Source: Clostridiales bacterium (GTDB taxonomy: Bacteria > Bacillota > Clostridia > Oscillospirales > Acutalibacteraceae). Taken from it: 64,000 bases of DNA. The notes below the pieces were generated by a model, which worked only from the letters and a program-made list of their open reading frames with translations, was not told where the DNA came from and made no database searches. The position numbers and the translations under genes were made by a program. Shown here piece by piece: positions 38,777-47,651 of the stretch. The DNA lies in NCBI GenBank assembly GCA_022800315.1, contig JAAWQC010000002.1, positions 53,633 through 117,632 of the forward strand, in the 5' to 3' direction. Numbering within the stretch: the first letter of the stretch is position 1; each line of letters starts with the position of its first letter.

Positions 38777-40150
38777 ATGATACATCGGTTTATCAATAAT
38801 GGGTATGCTATTGTTTTGGACGTACACAGCGGCGCAGTCCACGTGGTGGACCAGCTGACCTATGACATTTTGGGTGTGCTGGGGGATATCCGCGACTCCC
38901 TTCCTGCCGAATGCCCGACGGAGGTCTTATCGGCCCTGCCGCAGGCGGACGCGGAGGAGGTGCGGGAAATTTACCGTGAGCTGTACGCCCTGTATGAAAA
39001 CGGCCAGCTCTACAGTACCGACGACTATCAGCAGTTCGCCGACAGGATGGTGTCCTCGCCGCTGAAAGCCATGTGCCTGCATGTTTCTCACGACTGCAAC
39101 CTTCGATGCCGGTATTGTTTTGCCGGCCAGGGCAGTTATGGCGGTGAGAATAAGGTAATGAGCCTTCAGGTGGCCAAAGCGGCCATCGATTTCCTGATTG
39201 AAAAATCGGTGGGACGGCACAATCTGGAGGTGGATTTCTTCGGCGGGGAACCGCTGATGAATTTCGACGTGGTGAAGGAAACAGTGGCTTACGCCCGGTC
39301 GCTGGAAGAGAAGCACCACAAAAAGTTCCGTTTTACTACCACCACAAACGGCGTGCTGCTGGACGATGAAAAGGCCGATTTTCTCAACCGGGAAATGAAC
39401 AATGTGGTCTTGTCGCTGGACGGCCGCCGCCAGGTCAACGACGCAATGCGGCCCAATGCGGGAGGAAAAGGTAGCTACGATTCCATCGTTCCCAAATATC
39501 AGCGATTCGTCGCCCAGCGCGGCGATAAGGATTATTATGTCCGTGGTACCTTTACTCGGGAAAATCTGGATTTTACCGAGGATGTCCTACATATGGCGGA
39601 ATTGGGCTTCGATCAGGTGTCGGTGGAACCGGTTGTGAGCGACCCCAAACTGCCTTTTTCTATTACGGAGGAGGACCTGCCCCGCGTATTTGAAGAATAC
39701 GACAGACTGGCCAAGGTGATGTTGGAACGGAAAAAGGCCGGGACCGGCTTTAATTTCTTCCACTTCATGCTGGATCTGGATCAGGGCCCCTGCGCTATCA
39801 AGCGGCTGCGGGGCTGCGGATGCGGAAACGAATACGCTGCTATTGATCCCGACGGCAACGTATATCCCTGCCATCAGTTTGTCGGTAAACCGGAATGGCT
39901 GATGGGCAGTGTACTGACAGGTGATTACGATCTGGAACGCAAGGGCGACTTTGCCCGCGCCACAGTCTACAGCAAGCCGCAATGCCGCGACTGCTGGGCC
40001 AAATTTTACTGCTCCGGCGGGTGCAACGCCAACAATCAGGAGTATGAGGGGGATATCCGCCGTTCGCATACCCTGTCCTGTGAACTGGAAAAAAAGCGCT
40101 TGGAATGCGCTGTAATGATCAAGGCCGCTTTGGCCGATACTGAGGCGTAA
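38777..40150 (+). CDS. scfB: SCIFF radical SAM maturase
   Basis: A 457-residue radical SAM/SPASM enzyme. The N-terminal 90 residues form the peptide-recognition domain (MIHRFINNGYAIVLDVHSG). CDC-type SAM cluster motif CNLRCRYCFA near residue 106, then FFGGEPLMNF and TTTTNGVLL. The C-terminal SPASM cysteines lie in GCGCGNEYAAIDPDGNVYPCHQ and CRDCWAKFYCSGGCNANN. It modifies the cysteines of the preceding peptide. Confidence 0.95.
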   Translation: MIHRFINNGYAIVLDVHSGAVHVVDQLTYDILGVLGDIRDSLPAECPTEVLSALPQADAEEVREIYRELYALYENGQLYSTDDYQQFADRMVSSPLKAMCLHVSHDCNLRCRYCFAGQGSYGGENKVMSLQVAKAAIDFLIEKSVGRHNLEVDFFGGEPLMNFDVVKETVAYARSLEEKHHKKFRFTTTTNGVLLDDEKADFLNREMNNVVLSLDGRRQVNDAMRPNAGGKGSYDSIVPKYQRFVAQRGDKDYYVRGTFTRENLDFTEDVLHMAELGFDQVSVEPVVSDPKLPFSITEEDLPRVFEEYDRLAKVMLERKKAGTGFNFFHFMLDLDQGPCAIKRLRGCGCGNEYAAIDPDGNVYPCHQFVGKPEWLMGSVLTGDYDLERKGDFARATVYSKPQCRDCWAKFYCSGGCNANNQEYEGDIRRSHTLSCELEKKRLECAVMIKAALADTEA

Positions 40151-40217
40151 CCGGCATAACCCTGTGAACCTGCGCATAGGATGATACAGGAATCGTCGAT
40201 AATGCGGAGGAATGCAC

Positions 40218-40844
40218 ATGAACAGGACAAACAGAGAAGCGCCGCTTCAGAGTGTGGCAGTCTATTTATCTGAAAACAGCCGTTTGGTTTTCTTTACCGT
40301 ACTGCTGTTATCCGGTGCGGTATTCGGAATGCTGGTCTTTCTGGTATCCAGTCCGTGGGTATCCGGCGAGCTTGCTCTGATCCTGAAGGTGCGCGGTGTA
40401 CCCGAGGGATTTATGGGCGGTATGTCGGGGTTGCTGTCCTCCTGTCTGTCGCCGTTGATTTTGTTGGGGCTGCTCTTTCTGGTGGGATTATCCGCCTGCG
40501 GCGCGCCGGTTATCCTGTTGGTACCCCTGTTTTATGGTCTGGGACTGGGGATGACCGAAGCGTATTATTACAGTACCGGTGCCGCCGGTATAGGGGTCAC
40601 GGCGCTGCTGATCCTGCCGCACAGCCTGATGGCGGGCGTATCGCTGATTCTGGCGGGAGCGGAATCCATGCGCATGTCCCTGCGGTTCAGCGGCCAGCTT
40701 CTGCCCAGCGCCCCGATGGGGGGCATGTGGCAGGATTTCAAAATGTACTGTGTTCGGTTTCTGATCTATTTGGGACTGATCTTCGGTTCCGGTGTGCTGG
40801 ATGTCTTTCTGCGATTGGGTTTTGCCTCTCTTTTTTCCCTTTGA
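40218..40844 (+). CDS. Multi-pass membrane protein, possibly SpoIIM-like
   Basis: A 208-residue protein with about six hydrophobic segments. The layout, with a long loop after the first helix (VSSPWVSGELALI), then LILLGLLFLVGLSACGAPVILLVPLFYGLGLG, resembles the SpoIIM family of sporulation membrane proteins, but the match is by eye. Start ATG 40218, 7 bases from GGAGG. It is followed 57 bases later by a DUF624 protein. Confidence 0.6.
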   Translation: MNRTNREAPLQSVAVYLSENSRLVFFTVLLLSGAVFGMLVFLVSSPWVSGELALILKVRGVPEGFMGGMSGLLSSCLSPLILLGLLFLVGLSACGAPVILLVPLFYGLGLGMTEAYYYSTGAAGIGVTALLILPHSLMAGVSLILAGAESMRMSLRFSGQLLPSAPMGGMWQDFKMYCVRFLIYLGLIFGSGVLDVFLRLGFASLFSL

Positions 40845-40901
40845 CAGGGAAGAGGGAAGGGGAGAGATAAGGGAAGTAAAATGTAAAGGAGTAGAGGACG
40901 C

Positions 40902-41867
40902 GTGGCTTTCTTTGGATTGTTCAATTACAACAAGCCGGGACCGGGAGTTGGAAAGGATGAACCGAAAAAAAGAGGTTTTATTGCCTTTTTCGAAATTTTC
41001 ATCCGCAAGTTTTGGAAGATGCTGCAGGTGAATCTCATCTACTTGCTGTGTTCGCTGCCGGTGATCACCCTGGGGCTGTCCAATGCGGGCTTGACCCTGA
41101 TTACACGCAATTTTACCCGTGAAAAACCGGTTTTCATCGCGGCGGATTTTTTCGGCGCCATCAAAAAGAACTGGAAACAGGCGCTGCCTATGGGAATCAT
41201 CAATACAGCGGGTGCACTGCTGATCTGGTTTGATATCTGGTATTTTTATCAGGCGGGCGGTATGGTCAGCCTTCTGCTGACCGCCGTGGTCGCTATGATC
41301 GGCATTTTCTTCTTCTTTATGAAGTATTATACCTATTATCTGATGATTACCTTCGATTTGTCGCTGAAGCAGATTTACAAGAACAGCCTGATACTGGCAT
41401 TCGCCGGCCTGCCGCGAAACTTTCTGATTTTTATTACGCTGGGCGTGCTGTATTTGCTCATGTTCCTGCTGTACTTCCTGGCGCCTCAGTTCGGCATTCC
41501 AATCTTCGCCCTCATGCTCTTCATATTCCCAGCATTTCGTGCACTTTTTGTGCAGTATACGGTATTTCCTCTCATCAAAAAACATATGATCGATCCGTAT
41601 TATCGGGATCATCCAGAGGCGGCCAGAGAAGAAAAAAGACGCTTGAATCTGGAAGAGGAGCAGGAAGAGGAGATGGAAGAAACGGCCGTCGAAAATAACG
41701 ATGTAATTTTTCAGGATACCGGACGCACCGAACGGGAAGAGGCATTGTCCGAGAAAGAAAAATCCACCATTCCCCGTCAGTACACCGAACGGGAAATGAG
41801 ACGCCTGAAGGAAAAACAGCGCCGGGCGAGGGAAGAATCCCGCGATGACGACGATGATACGATATAG
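40902..41867 (+). CDS. DUF624/YesL-like membrane protein
   Basis: A 321-residue protein with a GTG start (MAFFGLFNYNKPGPGVGKDEP) after AAAGGAG. Residues 25-225 hold five or six membrane helices with the YesL-type pattern (FWKMLQVNLIYLLCSLPVITLGLSNAGLTLITRN). Residues 230-321 are a charged cytoplasmic tail rich in Glu and Arg, ending RDDDDDTI, probably partly coiled coil. The role is unknown. It is followed by a terminator shared with the recombinase gene. Confidence 0.85.
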   Translation: MAFFGLFNYNKPGPGVGKDEPKKRGFIAFFEIFIRKFWKMLQVNLIYLLCSLPVITLGLSNAGLTLITRNFTREKPVFIAADFFGAIKKNWKQALPMGIINTAGALLIWFDIWYFYQAGGMVSLLLTAVVAMIGIFFFFMKYYTYYLMITFDLSLKQIYKNSLILAFAGLPRNFLIFITLGVLYLLMFLLYFLAPQFGIPIFALMLFIFPAFRALFVQYTVFPLIKKHMIDPYYRDHPEAAREEKRRLNLEEEQEEEMEETAVENNDVIFQDTGRTEREEALSEKEKSTIPRQYTEREMRRLKEKQRRAREESRDDDDDTI

Positions 41868-41875
41868 ACAATACG

Positions 41876-41906
41876 AAAGAGGGCTGCCATATTGGCAGCC
41901 CTCTTT
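41876..41906. terminator. Bidirectional terminator
   Basis: AAAGAGGGCTGCCA pairs with TGGCAGCCCTCTTT across three bases. It serves the DUF624 gene (+) and the recombinase gene (-). Confidence 0.9.
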
Positions 41907-41929
41907 GATATCCAACGTCAGAAAAAAGG

Positions 41930-42955
41930 TTAGCTGTCCTCATCCTGATTATCACCGTCGGATGGTCTGCTCTTCTTTTTCATGGAGGGTGGTTTTACGC
42001 CGGACAGCGGATTCTGATCCGCCGCCTTGCGAATTTGTTCATCCGACAGATGGGTGTATATTTCAGTGGTTCCGAGGTTTTCGTGTCCCAGTATTTCCTT
42101 CAGAACGCGGATGTCCACACCGCCGTACTGGTACATGAGCGTTGCGGCGGTATGCCGCAGCTTATGGGTGGAATACCCCTGCAGACCATCCAGTTTGCGC
42201 AGATAGCCTTTGACGACGTAATGGACGCCCTGCAGACTGATACGCTGTTTCAGGCGGCTGAGGAATAAGGCGTCTTTATCCTTGACGCCGTCGCGCGGAC
42301 GTACCGCCAGATAGCTTTTCAGAGCATCCTGGCAGGCTTGGTTGAGATACACAATGCGTTCCTTGTTGCCTTTTCCCAATACACGCATGGTATGATCGCT
42401 TCGTATATCGCTCAAATTCAGGCCAGCAACCTCCGCCCGGCGCAGGCCGCAGTTAAGCAGCAGAGTCAGCAGGCAGTAATCCCGTTCGGGATATTCTCCG
42501 TCGACGCTTTGGAGCAGAGCGTTGCTTTGCTCCAGCGTGAGATATTTAGGCAGTGTTTTTTTGCTTTTGGGTGTTTCCAGATTCTGTATTGGGTTTTGCT
42601 CCAGCTGATGGGTATAGTTGGTCAGATGCTTGAAAAACATACGCAGCGATACACATTTACGTGCCAGCGTCTTATTATTGTTATCCCGTTCGTTCTTGGC
42701 ATCGTTCAGAAATTCATAGACATCGGTAAGGGTGATGGAACGGATAAAATTGAGATCGATTTCGGTAATCCCGATTTCCAAATCCGGTATTTCCGGTGGG
42801 ACCAATCCACGAAATCGTTTCATAAAACGGAAAAAAGTACGCAGATCGATGAAATATCCATCGATAGTCTTACTGGAATGTCCTTTAACCGTTTCCAAGT
42901 ATCCCAGAAAATCCCGCAGAATCGGAAAGCATTCCTGTGCATAACGTTTATTCAT
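41930..42955 (-). CDS. xerC: Tyrosine site-specific recombinase, Xer-type
   Basis: A 341-residue tyrosine recombinase of the clostridial Xer type. The SAM-like core-binding domain spans 1-140 (FLGYLETVKGHSSKTI at its start). The catalytic domain has the first Arg in NCGLRRAEVAGL, HKLRHTAATL, the His in LGHENLGTTEIYTH and the Tyr nucleophile in that segment. The tail (about 25 residues) is charged and Ser/Asp-rich. The start is uncertain: ATG 42955 has no good ribosome site, and an in-frame GTG at 42976 is possible. The ATG overlaps the stop of an 8-codon leader frame (42978-42952), which may couple translation. Role: chromosome dimer resolution is likely, by family. Confidence 0.88.
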   Translation of the reverse strand: MNKRYAQECFPILRDFLGYLETVKGHSSKTIDGYFIDLRTFFRFMKRFRGLVPPEIPDLEIGITEIDLNFIRSITLTDVYEFLNDAKNERDNNNKTLARKCVSLRMFFKHLTNYTHQLEQNPIQNLETPKSKKTLPKYLTLEQSNALLQSVDGEYPERDYCLLTLLLNCGLRRAEVAGLNLSDIRSDHTMRVLGKGNKERIVYLNQACQDALKSYLAVRPRDGVKDKDALFLSRLKQRISLQGVHYVVKGYLRKLDGLQGYSTHKLRHTAATLMYQYGGVDIRVLKEILGHENLGTTEIYTHLSDEQIRKAADQNPLSGVKPPSMKKKSRPSDGDNQDEDS

Positions 42956-43021
42956 AGTAATTGGGGGGTAAGCCACATAATGGAGGAAATCAACCGGGGG
43001 CCTCTCGTGAATCTGTACACA

Positions 43022-43070
43022 ACTATACTAAATGAATATTTAGTATAGTACAGGGAAGGAGTTCATTCAA
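43022..43070 (-). promoter_or_regulatory. Recombinase promoter overlapped by a 28-bp palindrome
   Basis: On the minus strand TTGAAT (43065-43070), 17 bases, TATACT (43042-43047). Over the -10 and start lies a perfect palindrome, 43022-43049: 11-base arms ACTATACTAAA and TTTAGTATAGT around six bases (TGAATA), with arms extendable to 12. The 11-6-11 design is that of a Xer/dif crossover site, but an operator for self-repression explains it equally well. Confidence 0.55.
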
Positions 43071-43129
43071 TCCATTGCAGCCTAAGCGCACCCGCGCCTC
43101 CTTTCTACGATCGGATAGTCACGTGCCAT

Positions 43130-43166
43130 ACAACCAGTGCCGGCAACTAACTCCGGCACTGGTTGT
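43130..43166 (-). terminator. Hairpin ending the transglutaminase operon
   Basis: ACAACCAGTGCCGG pairs perfectly with CCGGCACTGGTTGT. There is no T-run on either side, so termination would be weak or the hairpin may protect the message end. Confidence 0.5.
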
Positions 43167-43183
43167 ACTTTACTGTGAGATCT

Positions 43184-45505
43184 TTACCGATAACGAATGA
43201 TCACGACGCGCCGGATAAAATACAGCAGGCCGTTCATCCTTTCTTTGAGAAGTCGTTCTATCTGCAAATGAAATTGTTCCAGCAGTTTCAAATCATCGTC
43301 AGATGGCTCGATTTGACCATACCGCCACCGCATCAGGATATCACCGGCAGATCTCATAGAAAATTCGCCTTTTCGGCCCAAATCCAGTCCGGCATCGACA
43401 CGGCGCGCAAAGCCGGCGATCGTTTCCTTGTTTTCAGGCAGATAATGCAGCAGCCGGAGTTGTGTCAGCAGGTCCCGGTAATATTCGTCTGCAATCGGAC
43501 CATTCTCCTTATACTTTGCGCGCATATTGCCTAGGCGGAAAATAGTCAGGCTGCGGTAGCACTGCAGCAGTATCAGCGCTGCGAACAAAAGCAATAATAC
43601 CAACAGCAACACCAGAACAATCGTTCCGTATGGGATTGAGGAAGACTTTCCGCCGCGATGCTCGGAGTCGGTCTGGGACGCTGTAGTGGCTGCAAGGGCT
43701 TCTGACGTCGTACTCACTCCGCTGTCGGTGGTAGTCGGCTGTGGCTCAGGGGCACTGGTCTGGGTAGGCTGACTGTCCGTACTGCCGGTCACCTTTGGCG
43801 CTACTTCCAGATTGGCGCCCGGCGTTGGGTCAAAGGGTATCCAGCCGACTCCTTTGATATAGCATTCAACCCAGGCATGTGCGTTTTTCGCCTGAACGAC
43901 GGTATCGTCCTGACCGGTTCCATTCACCTTGTAGCCGGCTATAAAACGGGACGGGACCCCAACGCTGCGGGCAATTACTGCCATGGCGGATGCGAAATAC
44001 ACGCAATACCCTTTTCGGTCGTTCAAAAAGTATGTGACAAAATCTGTGCCTTCCGGAACGTCACCCGGTGTCAGTGTGTAAGTAAATTGCGCCTGATCCC
44101 TTAGATAACGCTCCAACTTGACCATCTTCTGATAGGGAGAATCCGACAAATCAAATAAAGACTCGTTGATATCAGTGATTGCCGACGGCAGTGTGTCGTA
44201 AGGCAGCTGCAAATAGCGTTCGGTAAGAGTATCGAACAGGGTGTCTTTAGCCGATGCCACTTCCTTTTCAGCAATCAGGGAATTGAAATAGGGGGAGTTC
44301 CTCTGGTATACATCCGCGACCAGCCGATAGGCATAGGGCGTGGTCACCTCTCCCCTGTACAGCATTTCGGAACGGGGATAGAAGAAGATTCCCCGGTCCA
44401 ACAATTTATCGTCGAGCCAGCTGACCTTTTGAACGATTCCGGTGCTGTATATATTGTTTCCCTTATTCAGGACCGAAATTTCCAGGTCCATGGTGGTTAT
44501 CAGATCGGGGTTATAGATCGGCCGGATACCAAAAGCATTGACCTGTTCCGCCTGGGGGGAGTCGTTATCAAAGGCGATAATTGATTCGTATGTCGCGTTC
44601 CAGCTGCTCTGGTTATAATGATCATAAACCAACCCTTTCAACGAGCAGGCGTTTGTTCCTTTGACGTACATGATCGGCGTGGTGTTGTCCAGCGAAATAT
44701 CGCCGCCTAATTGGGTCAAGTCAGGCTGAAGCCCCATGCCGCTCATATTGATGGAATCCTTTTGAGGGTTGTTGAATAAACCGTCGGTGACCAGGCTTTG
44801 CAGTTTGTTGGTCAAATCAGGGTCCTGCCATCTCGTCGTGTCACGAGGCAGCAGCAGTGCCGCCAGCAATACGATGGTCGTACAAACCGAGACCGCCGAC
44901 AACGCGGTGTTTTTCTCCGGCGTGATCATGCCGGAGCGATGCCGCTCAAAATACAAATAGGCGCTTTTCGCCAGCAGCGGCAGAGCACCGGTCATGATGA
45001 GAATCAACGCCAACAGGTTACTGTGATAATCGTAGAGTAGAATACCGGCGAACAGGAAAGATGCGGCGATTAGAACGGTCAGGGCACCCCGCGTAAACCG
45101 AACGAAAAGAAATACCACCGTTGTCGCCGCCAAATGTATCAGAAACAGGGCGAGCGTGATGTTCCCCGGACGATAATACGTTGAACTCCTGGGAAACAAT
45201 TCGATCCACCAGCTAATAAAGCCACCGATATACGTGATCATATTTCCACCGCCGATCAGCAGGAGCAGCAGCAGAAAACCGGCAATTACACCAGCCGCGA
45301 TCAGTCCCACTCGCTTTTTCATCTCGAACAGGAAAAATGCCGAGGTGATGAGAAGCGGGGTCAGAATCAGCATAAATAGTGCGGACTGGAAAGGAAATAC
45401 CTGTTCAATTGCCAGCAGAACACCGATTGTAATGAGAATCGTACAGCAATAATCCAGCCAGACAAAGTGGGGTTTACCAAAGGAATGACGAGAAGCTGTT
45501 TTCAT
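43184..45505 (-). CDS. Membrane protein with transglutaminase-like domain
   Basis: A 773-residue protein. Residues 1-205 hold five or six membrane helices. An outside region of about 400 residues contains the transglutaminase-core domain, with the catalytic Cys in RKGYCVYFASAMAVIAR, then VPSRFIAGYKV, the His in NAHAWVECYIKG and the Asp in WIPFDPTPG. A Ser/Thr-rich stretch (STDSQPTQTSAPEPQPT) leads to a further helix (IVLVLLLVLLLLFAALIL) and a C-terminal DUF4129-like cytoplasmic part. The start at 45505 overlaps the DUF58 stop (ATGA). MoxR-DUF58-TGase trios are common; their role is thought to be in folding or surface processing. Confidence 0.92.
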   Translation of the reverse strand: MKTASRHSFGKPHFVWLDYCCTILITIGVLLAIEQVFPFQSALFMLILTPLLITSAFFLFEMKKRVGLIAAGVIAGFLLLLLLIGGGNMITYIGGFISWWIELFPRSSTYYRPGNITLALFLIHLAATTVVFLFVRFTRGALTVLIAASFLFAGILLYDYHSNLLALILIMTGALPLLAKSAYLYFERHRSGMITPEKNTALSAVSVCTTIVLLAALLLPRDTTRWQDPDLTNKLQSLVTDGLFNNPQKDSINMSGMGLQPDLTQLGGDISLDNTTPIMYVKGTNACSLKGLVYDHYNQSSWNATYESIIAFDNDSPQAEQVNAFGIRPIYNPDLITTMDLEISVLNKGNNIYSTGIVQKVSWLDDKLLDRGIFFYPRSEMLYRGEVTTPYAYRLVADVYQRNSPYFNSLIAEKEVASAKDTLFDTLTERYLQLPYDTLPSAITDINESLFDLSDSPYQKMVKLERYLRDQAQFTYTLTPGDVPEGTDFVTYFLNDRKGYCVYFASAMAVIARSVGVPSRFIAGYKVNGTGQDDTVVQAKNAHAWVECYIKGVGWIPFDPTPGANLEVAPKVTGSTDSQPTQTSAPEPQPTTTDSGVSTTSEALAATTASQTDSEHRGGKSSSIPYGTIVLVLLLVLLLLFAALILLQCYRSLTIFRLGNMRAKYKENGPIADEYYRDLLTQLRLLHYLPENKETIAGFARRVDAGLDLGRKGEFSMRSAGDILMRWRYGQIEPSDDDLKLLEQFHLQIERLLKERMNGLLYFIRRVVIIRYR

Positions 45506-46683
45506 GACTCGCCCTCCCACAACAGTGCGATGTCCCGGCTGTCTGCGGTCCTGAGCGTCCGAATGCCGCCGATACGCGTCAGATACGGATCAGCCAGAGT
45601 CATATCAATCAGAACGCAGGTAACAGGACAATGGTGAACGGCAATTGTCTGCAAATACTCCAGCGTTTGTTCGCTGGCATCGCCGGTGATATAATACAGG
45701 GAATGTGCCGCCATCGTATGGTGGCACAGCCGATCCAGCTCCTCTATGGCGGATGAATAGCCGACAAAGGGAGCGGTTGCCAGCAACTCGTAGACCATAT
45801 CGAATTCTTCTATCGATTCCACAGCGACATCACCCGTTTCCATGCCGGGGACGATGAGACGGACACGATAATTACGGGCGGCATAATTCAGCGCCAGCTC
45901 TCCCATGCATTCACAGGTAATATCGGTATATTCCAGTACAGCGTCGATGTCCGACGGGGCTGTCGGAACCCGGTTGTCCATCAAGACAAGCGCGTATTGC
46001 TCTGAAGGAATCTCATATTGACGGGTAAACGGTTCCCGCATTTTCGCCGTCAGTTTCCAGTGGATGCGTTTCAGGGAATCCCCCTCGCGATACGCTCTCA
46101 CACCTGCGGAGGAATCACCGGCCTCCGAGGTAACCAAACGATCCTCCGAATATGCCATATTGGACGGAAGGGGGAAATCGCGGTCGACAGCCGCGTGAAG
46201 ACAGGGATACACTATCAGAGTGCCTCCCCCCTCTTTTCGGCCCGAAGCAACGGCGGGAAGAGAAAACAGACCGAACAAATCCCGTACACGCAGCCGTTTG
46301 ACCTGTAAATGCCACAATCCGCGATGACGGCAGTCCAAGGGGAGGCTGTAGACAACGCGCCGAAGCCCCGGCAGCATTTGGATTCCGTATTCCTGTACAG
46401 GCCCGTTCTCAAGACCGATACGCACGGACAGGAACACGGGAAGAATCCGCACACCGCTGCATGTCAAACGGATGTCTGCGTGTTCCCCTCTGACGACAGC
46501 ACTTTCCGGCGACTGAAAGGAAAACTGCAGAAATAGAGAAGCCGACAACGCTGTCAGAAGCGATGCGATCAACAGAATCCCCATACAGAACAGAGCATAA
46601 AATATTTCGCTGCTGCCGGTTAGCTTGCCAAAAAACAGAAGCAGCGCAGAAAAAATCAGGAGTCCTATTCCACGCTTAGTCAT
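45502..46683 (-). CDS. DUF58 domain protein
   Basis: A 393-residue protein with two N-terminal membrane helices (GIGLLIFSALLLFFGKL and the next), then a beta-rich part and the DUF58/von Willebrand-like motif AGVRAYREGDSLKRIHWKLTAK, followed by ALVLMDNR. The frame is open further upstream, but the ATG at 46683 overlaps the MoxR stop by four bases and gives MTKRGIGLLIF. It works with MoxR and the transglutaminase-like protein in a coupled operon. Confidence 0.92.
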   Translation of the reverse strand: MTKRGIGLLIFSALLLFFGKLTGSSEIFYALFCMGILLIASLLTALSASLFLQFSFQSPESAVVRGEHADIRLTCSGVRILPVFLSVRIGLENGPVQEYGIQMLPGLRRVVYSLPLDCRHRGLWHLQVKRLRVRDLFGLFSLPAVASGRKEGGGTLIVYPCLHAAVDRDFPLPSNMAYSEDRLVTSEAGDSSAGVRAYREGDSLKRIHWKLTAKMREPFTRQYEIPSEQYALVLMDNRVPTAPSDIDAVLEYTDITCECMGELALNYAARNYRVRLIVPGMETGDVAVESIEEFDMVYELLATAPFVGYSSAIEELDRLCHHTMAAHSLYYITGDASEQTLEYLQTIAVHHCPVTCVLIDMTLADPYLTRIGGIRTLRTADSRDIALLWEGES

Positions 46684-47636
46684 TTGACAGCCGGCACCGG
46701 TACCGTTCGCAGAATAGCCTGTATGACGTTTTCCGGCGTTTGGCGGCGCATACCGGCGCGCATACGCATCACCAGCCGATGGCACAGAACCGGGAATGCC
46801 ATCTTTTGAACATCATCGGGCAGGACATAAGAACGCCCCGCCAGCATGGCGCTTCCTTTCGACGCCTGCATCAGCGCGATCGTTCCGCGGGGGCTGACGC
46901 CCATTTGAACTTCTTCCAGCGACCGGGTCATTTCCGCCAGTGAGACGATATAGTCCATAACAGGCGCCGAGCACAGAATGGTGTCCAGTTCCTGCTGCAT
47001 CTGCAGTACGGCCTGCGCATCCGCCACCGGAGAGAGTGATACCGTTTGATGTCGGGAGCGATGGTTTTTCAGGATGTCCACCTCTTCACGGTGAGCGGGA
47101 TATCCCATGGATACCCGCATCAGAAAACGGTCCATCTGTGCTTCCGGCAGCGGATAGGTCCCGGTCATTTCCACCGGGTTCTGTGTCGCCAGCACCATAA
47201 AGGGAGACGGGGCTGGATAGGTCTTTCCATCGATCGTCACCTGATTTTCCTGCATAACCTCCAGCAGGGCGGACTGTGTTTTGGGACTGGTACGATTGAT
47301 TTCGTCCGCCAGTACGATTTGATTCATGATACTGCCTTCGTGAAGTTCCTGCTCCCCGGTCCGCATGTTGAACATGGTAAAACCGGTGACGTCGGAAGGC
47401 AGGACGTCGGGGGTGAACTGAATCCGCCGGAAGGAACAGCCCAGCGATGAAGCCAATGCCGACACCAGCGTGGTTTTGCCGGTTCCCGGCATATCCTCAA
47501 TGAGAACGTGGCCCGAGCAAAGCAGCGATATCAGCAGCTGGTCGATGACCTCGTCCTTTCCGATAATCACCGATTTGACATTGTAGCGTATTTCATTCAG
47601 AAGCGATATGTGATCCACGTTAATTCCCCATCCCAT
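46680..47636 (-). CDS. MoxR-family AAA+ ATPase
   Basis: A 318-residue ATPase: Walker A MPGTGKTTLVSALA, Walker B VLADEINRTSPKTQSALLEVMQE, sensor VLATQNPVEMTGTYPLPEAQMDRFLM. These act as chaperone-like partners of DUF58 proteins. Start ATG 47636 (MGWGINVD) or GTG 47618, which is better spaced from GGGG. It lies 15 bases after cobU and overlaps the DUF58 gene. Confidence 0.93.
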   Translation of the reverse strand: MGWGINVDHISLLNEIRYNVKSVIIGKDEVIDQLLISLLCSGHVLIEDMPGTGKTTLVSALASSLGCSFRRIQFTPDVLPSDVTGFTMFNMRTGEQELHEGSIMNQIVLADEINRTSPKTQSALLEVMQENQVTIDGKTYPAPSPFMVLATQNPVEMTGTYPLPEAQMDRFLMRVSMGYPAHREEVDILKNHRSRHQTVSLSPVADAQAVLQMQQELDTILCSAPVMDYIVSLAEMTRSLEEVQMGVSPRGTIALMQASKGSAMLAGRSYVLPDDVQKMAFPVLCHRLVMRMRAGMRRQTPENVIQAILRTVPVPAVK

Positions 47637-47651
47637 CTCTTATTATCCACT

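Noticed and set aside
40488..41915. A 475-codon open frame opposite the membrane protein genes
   Set aside because: Gln/His-rich antisense frame that crosses the terminator at 41876; the plus-strand genes have ribosome sites and membrane helices.
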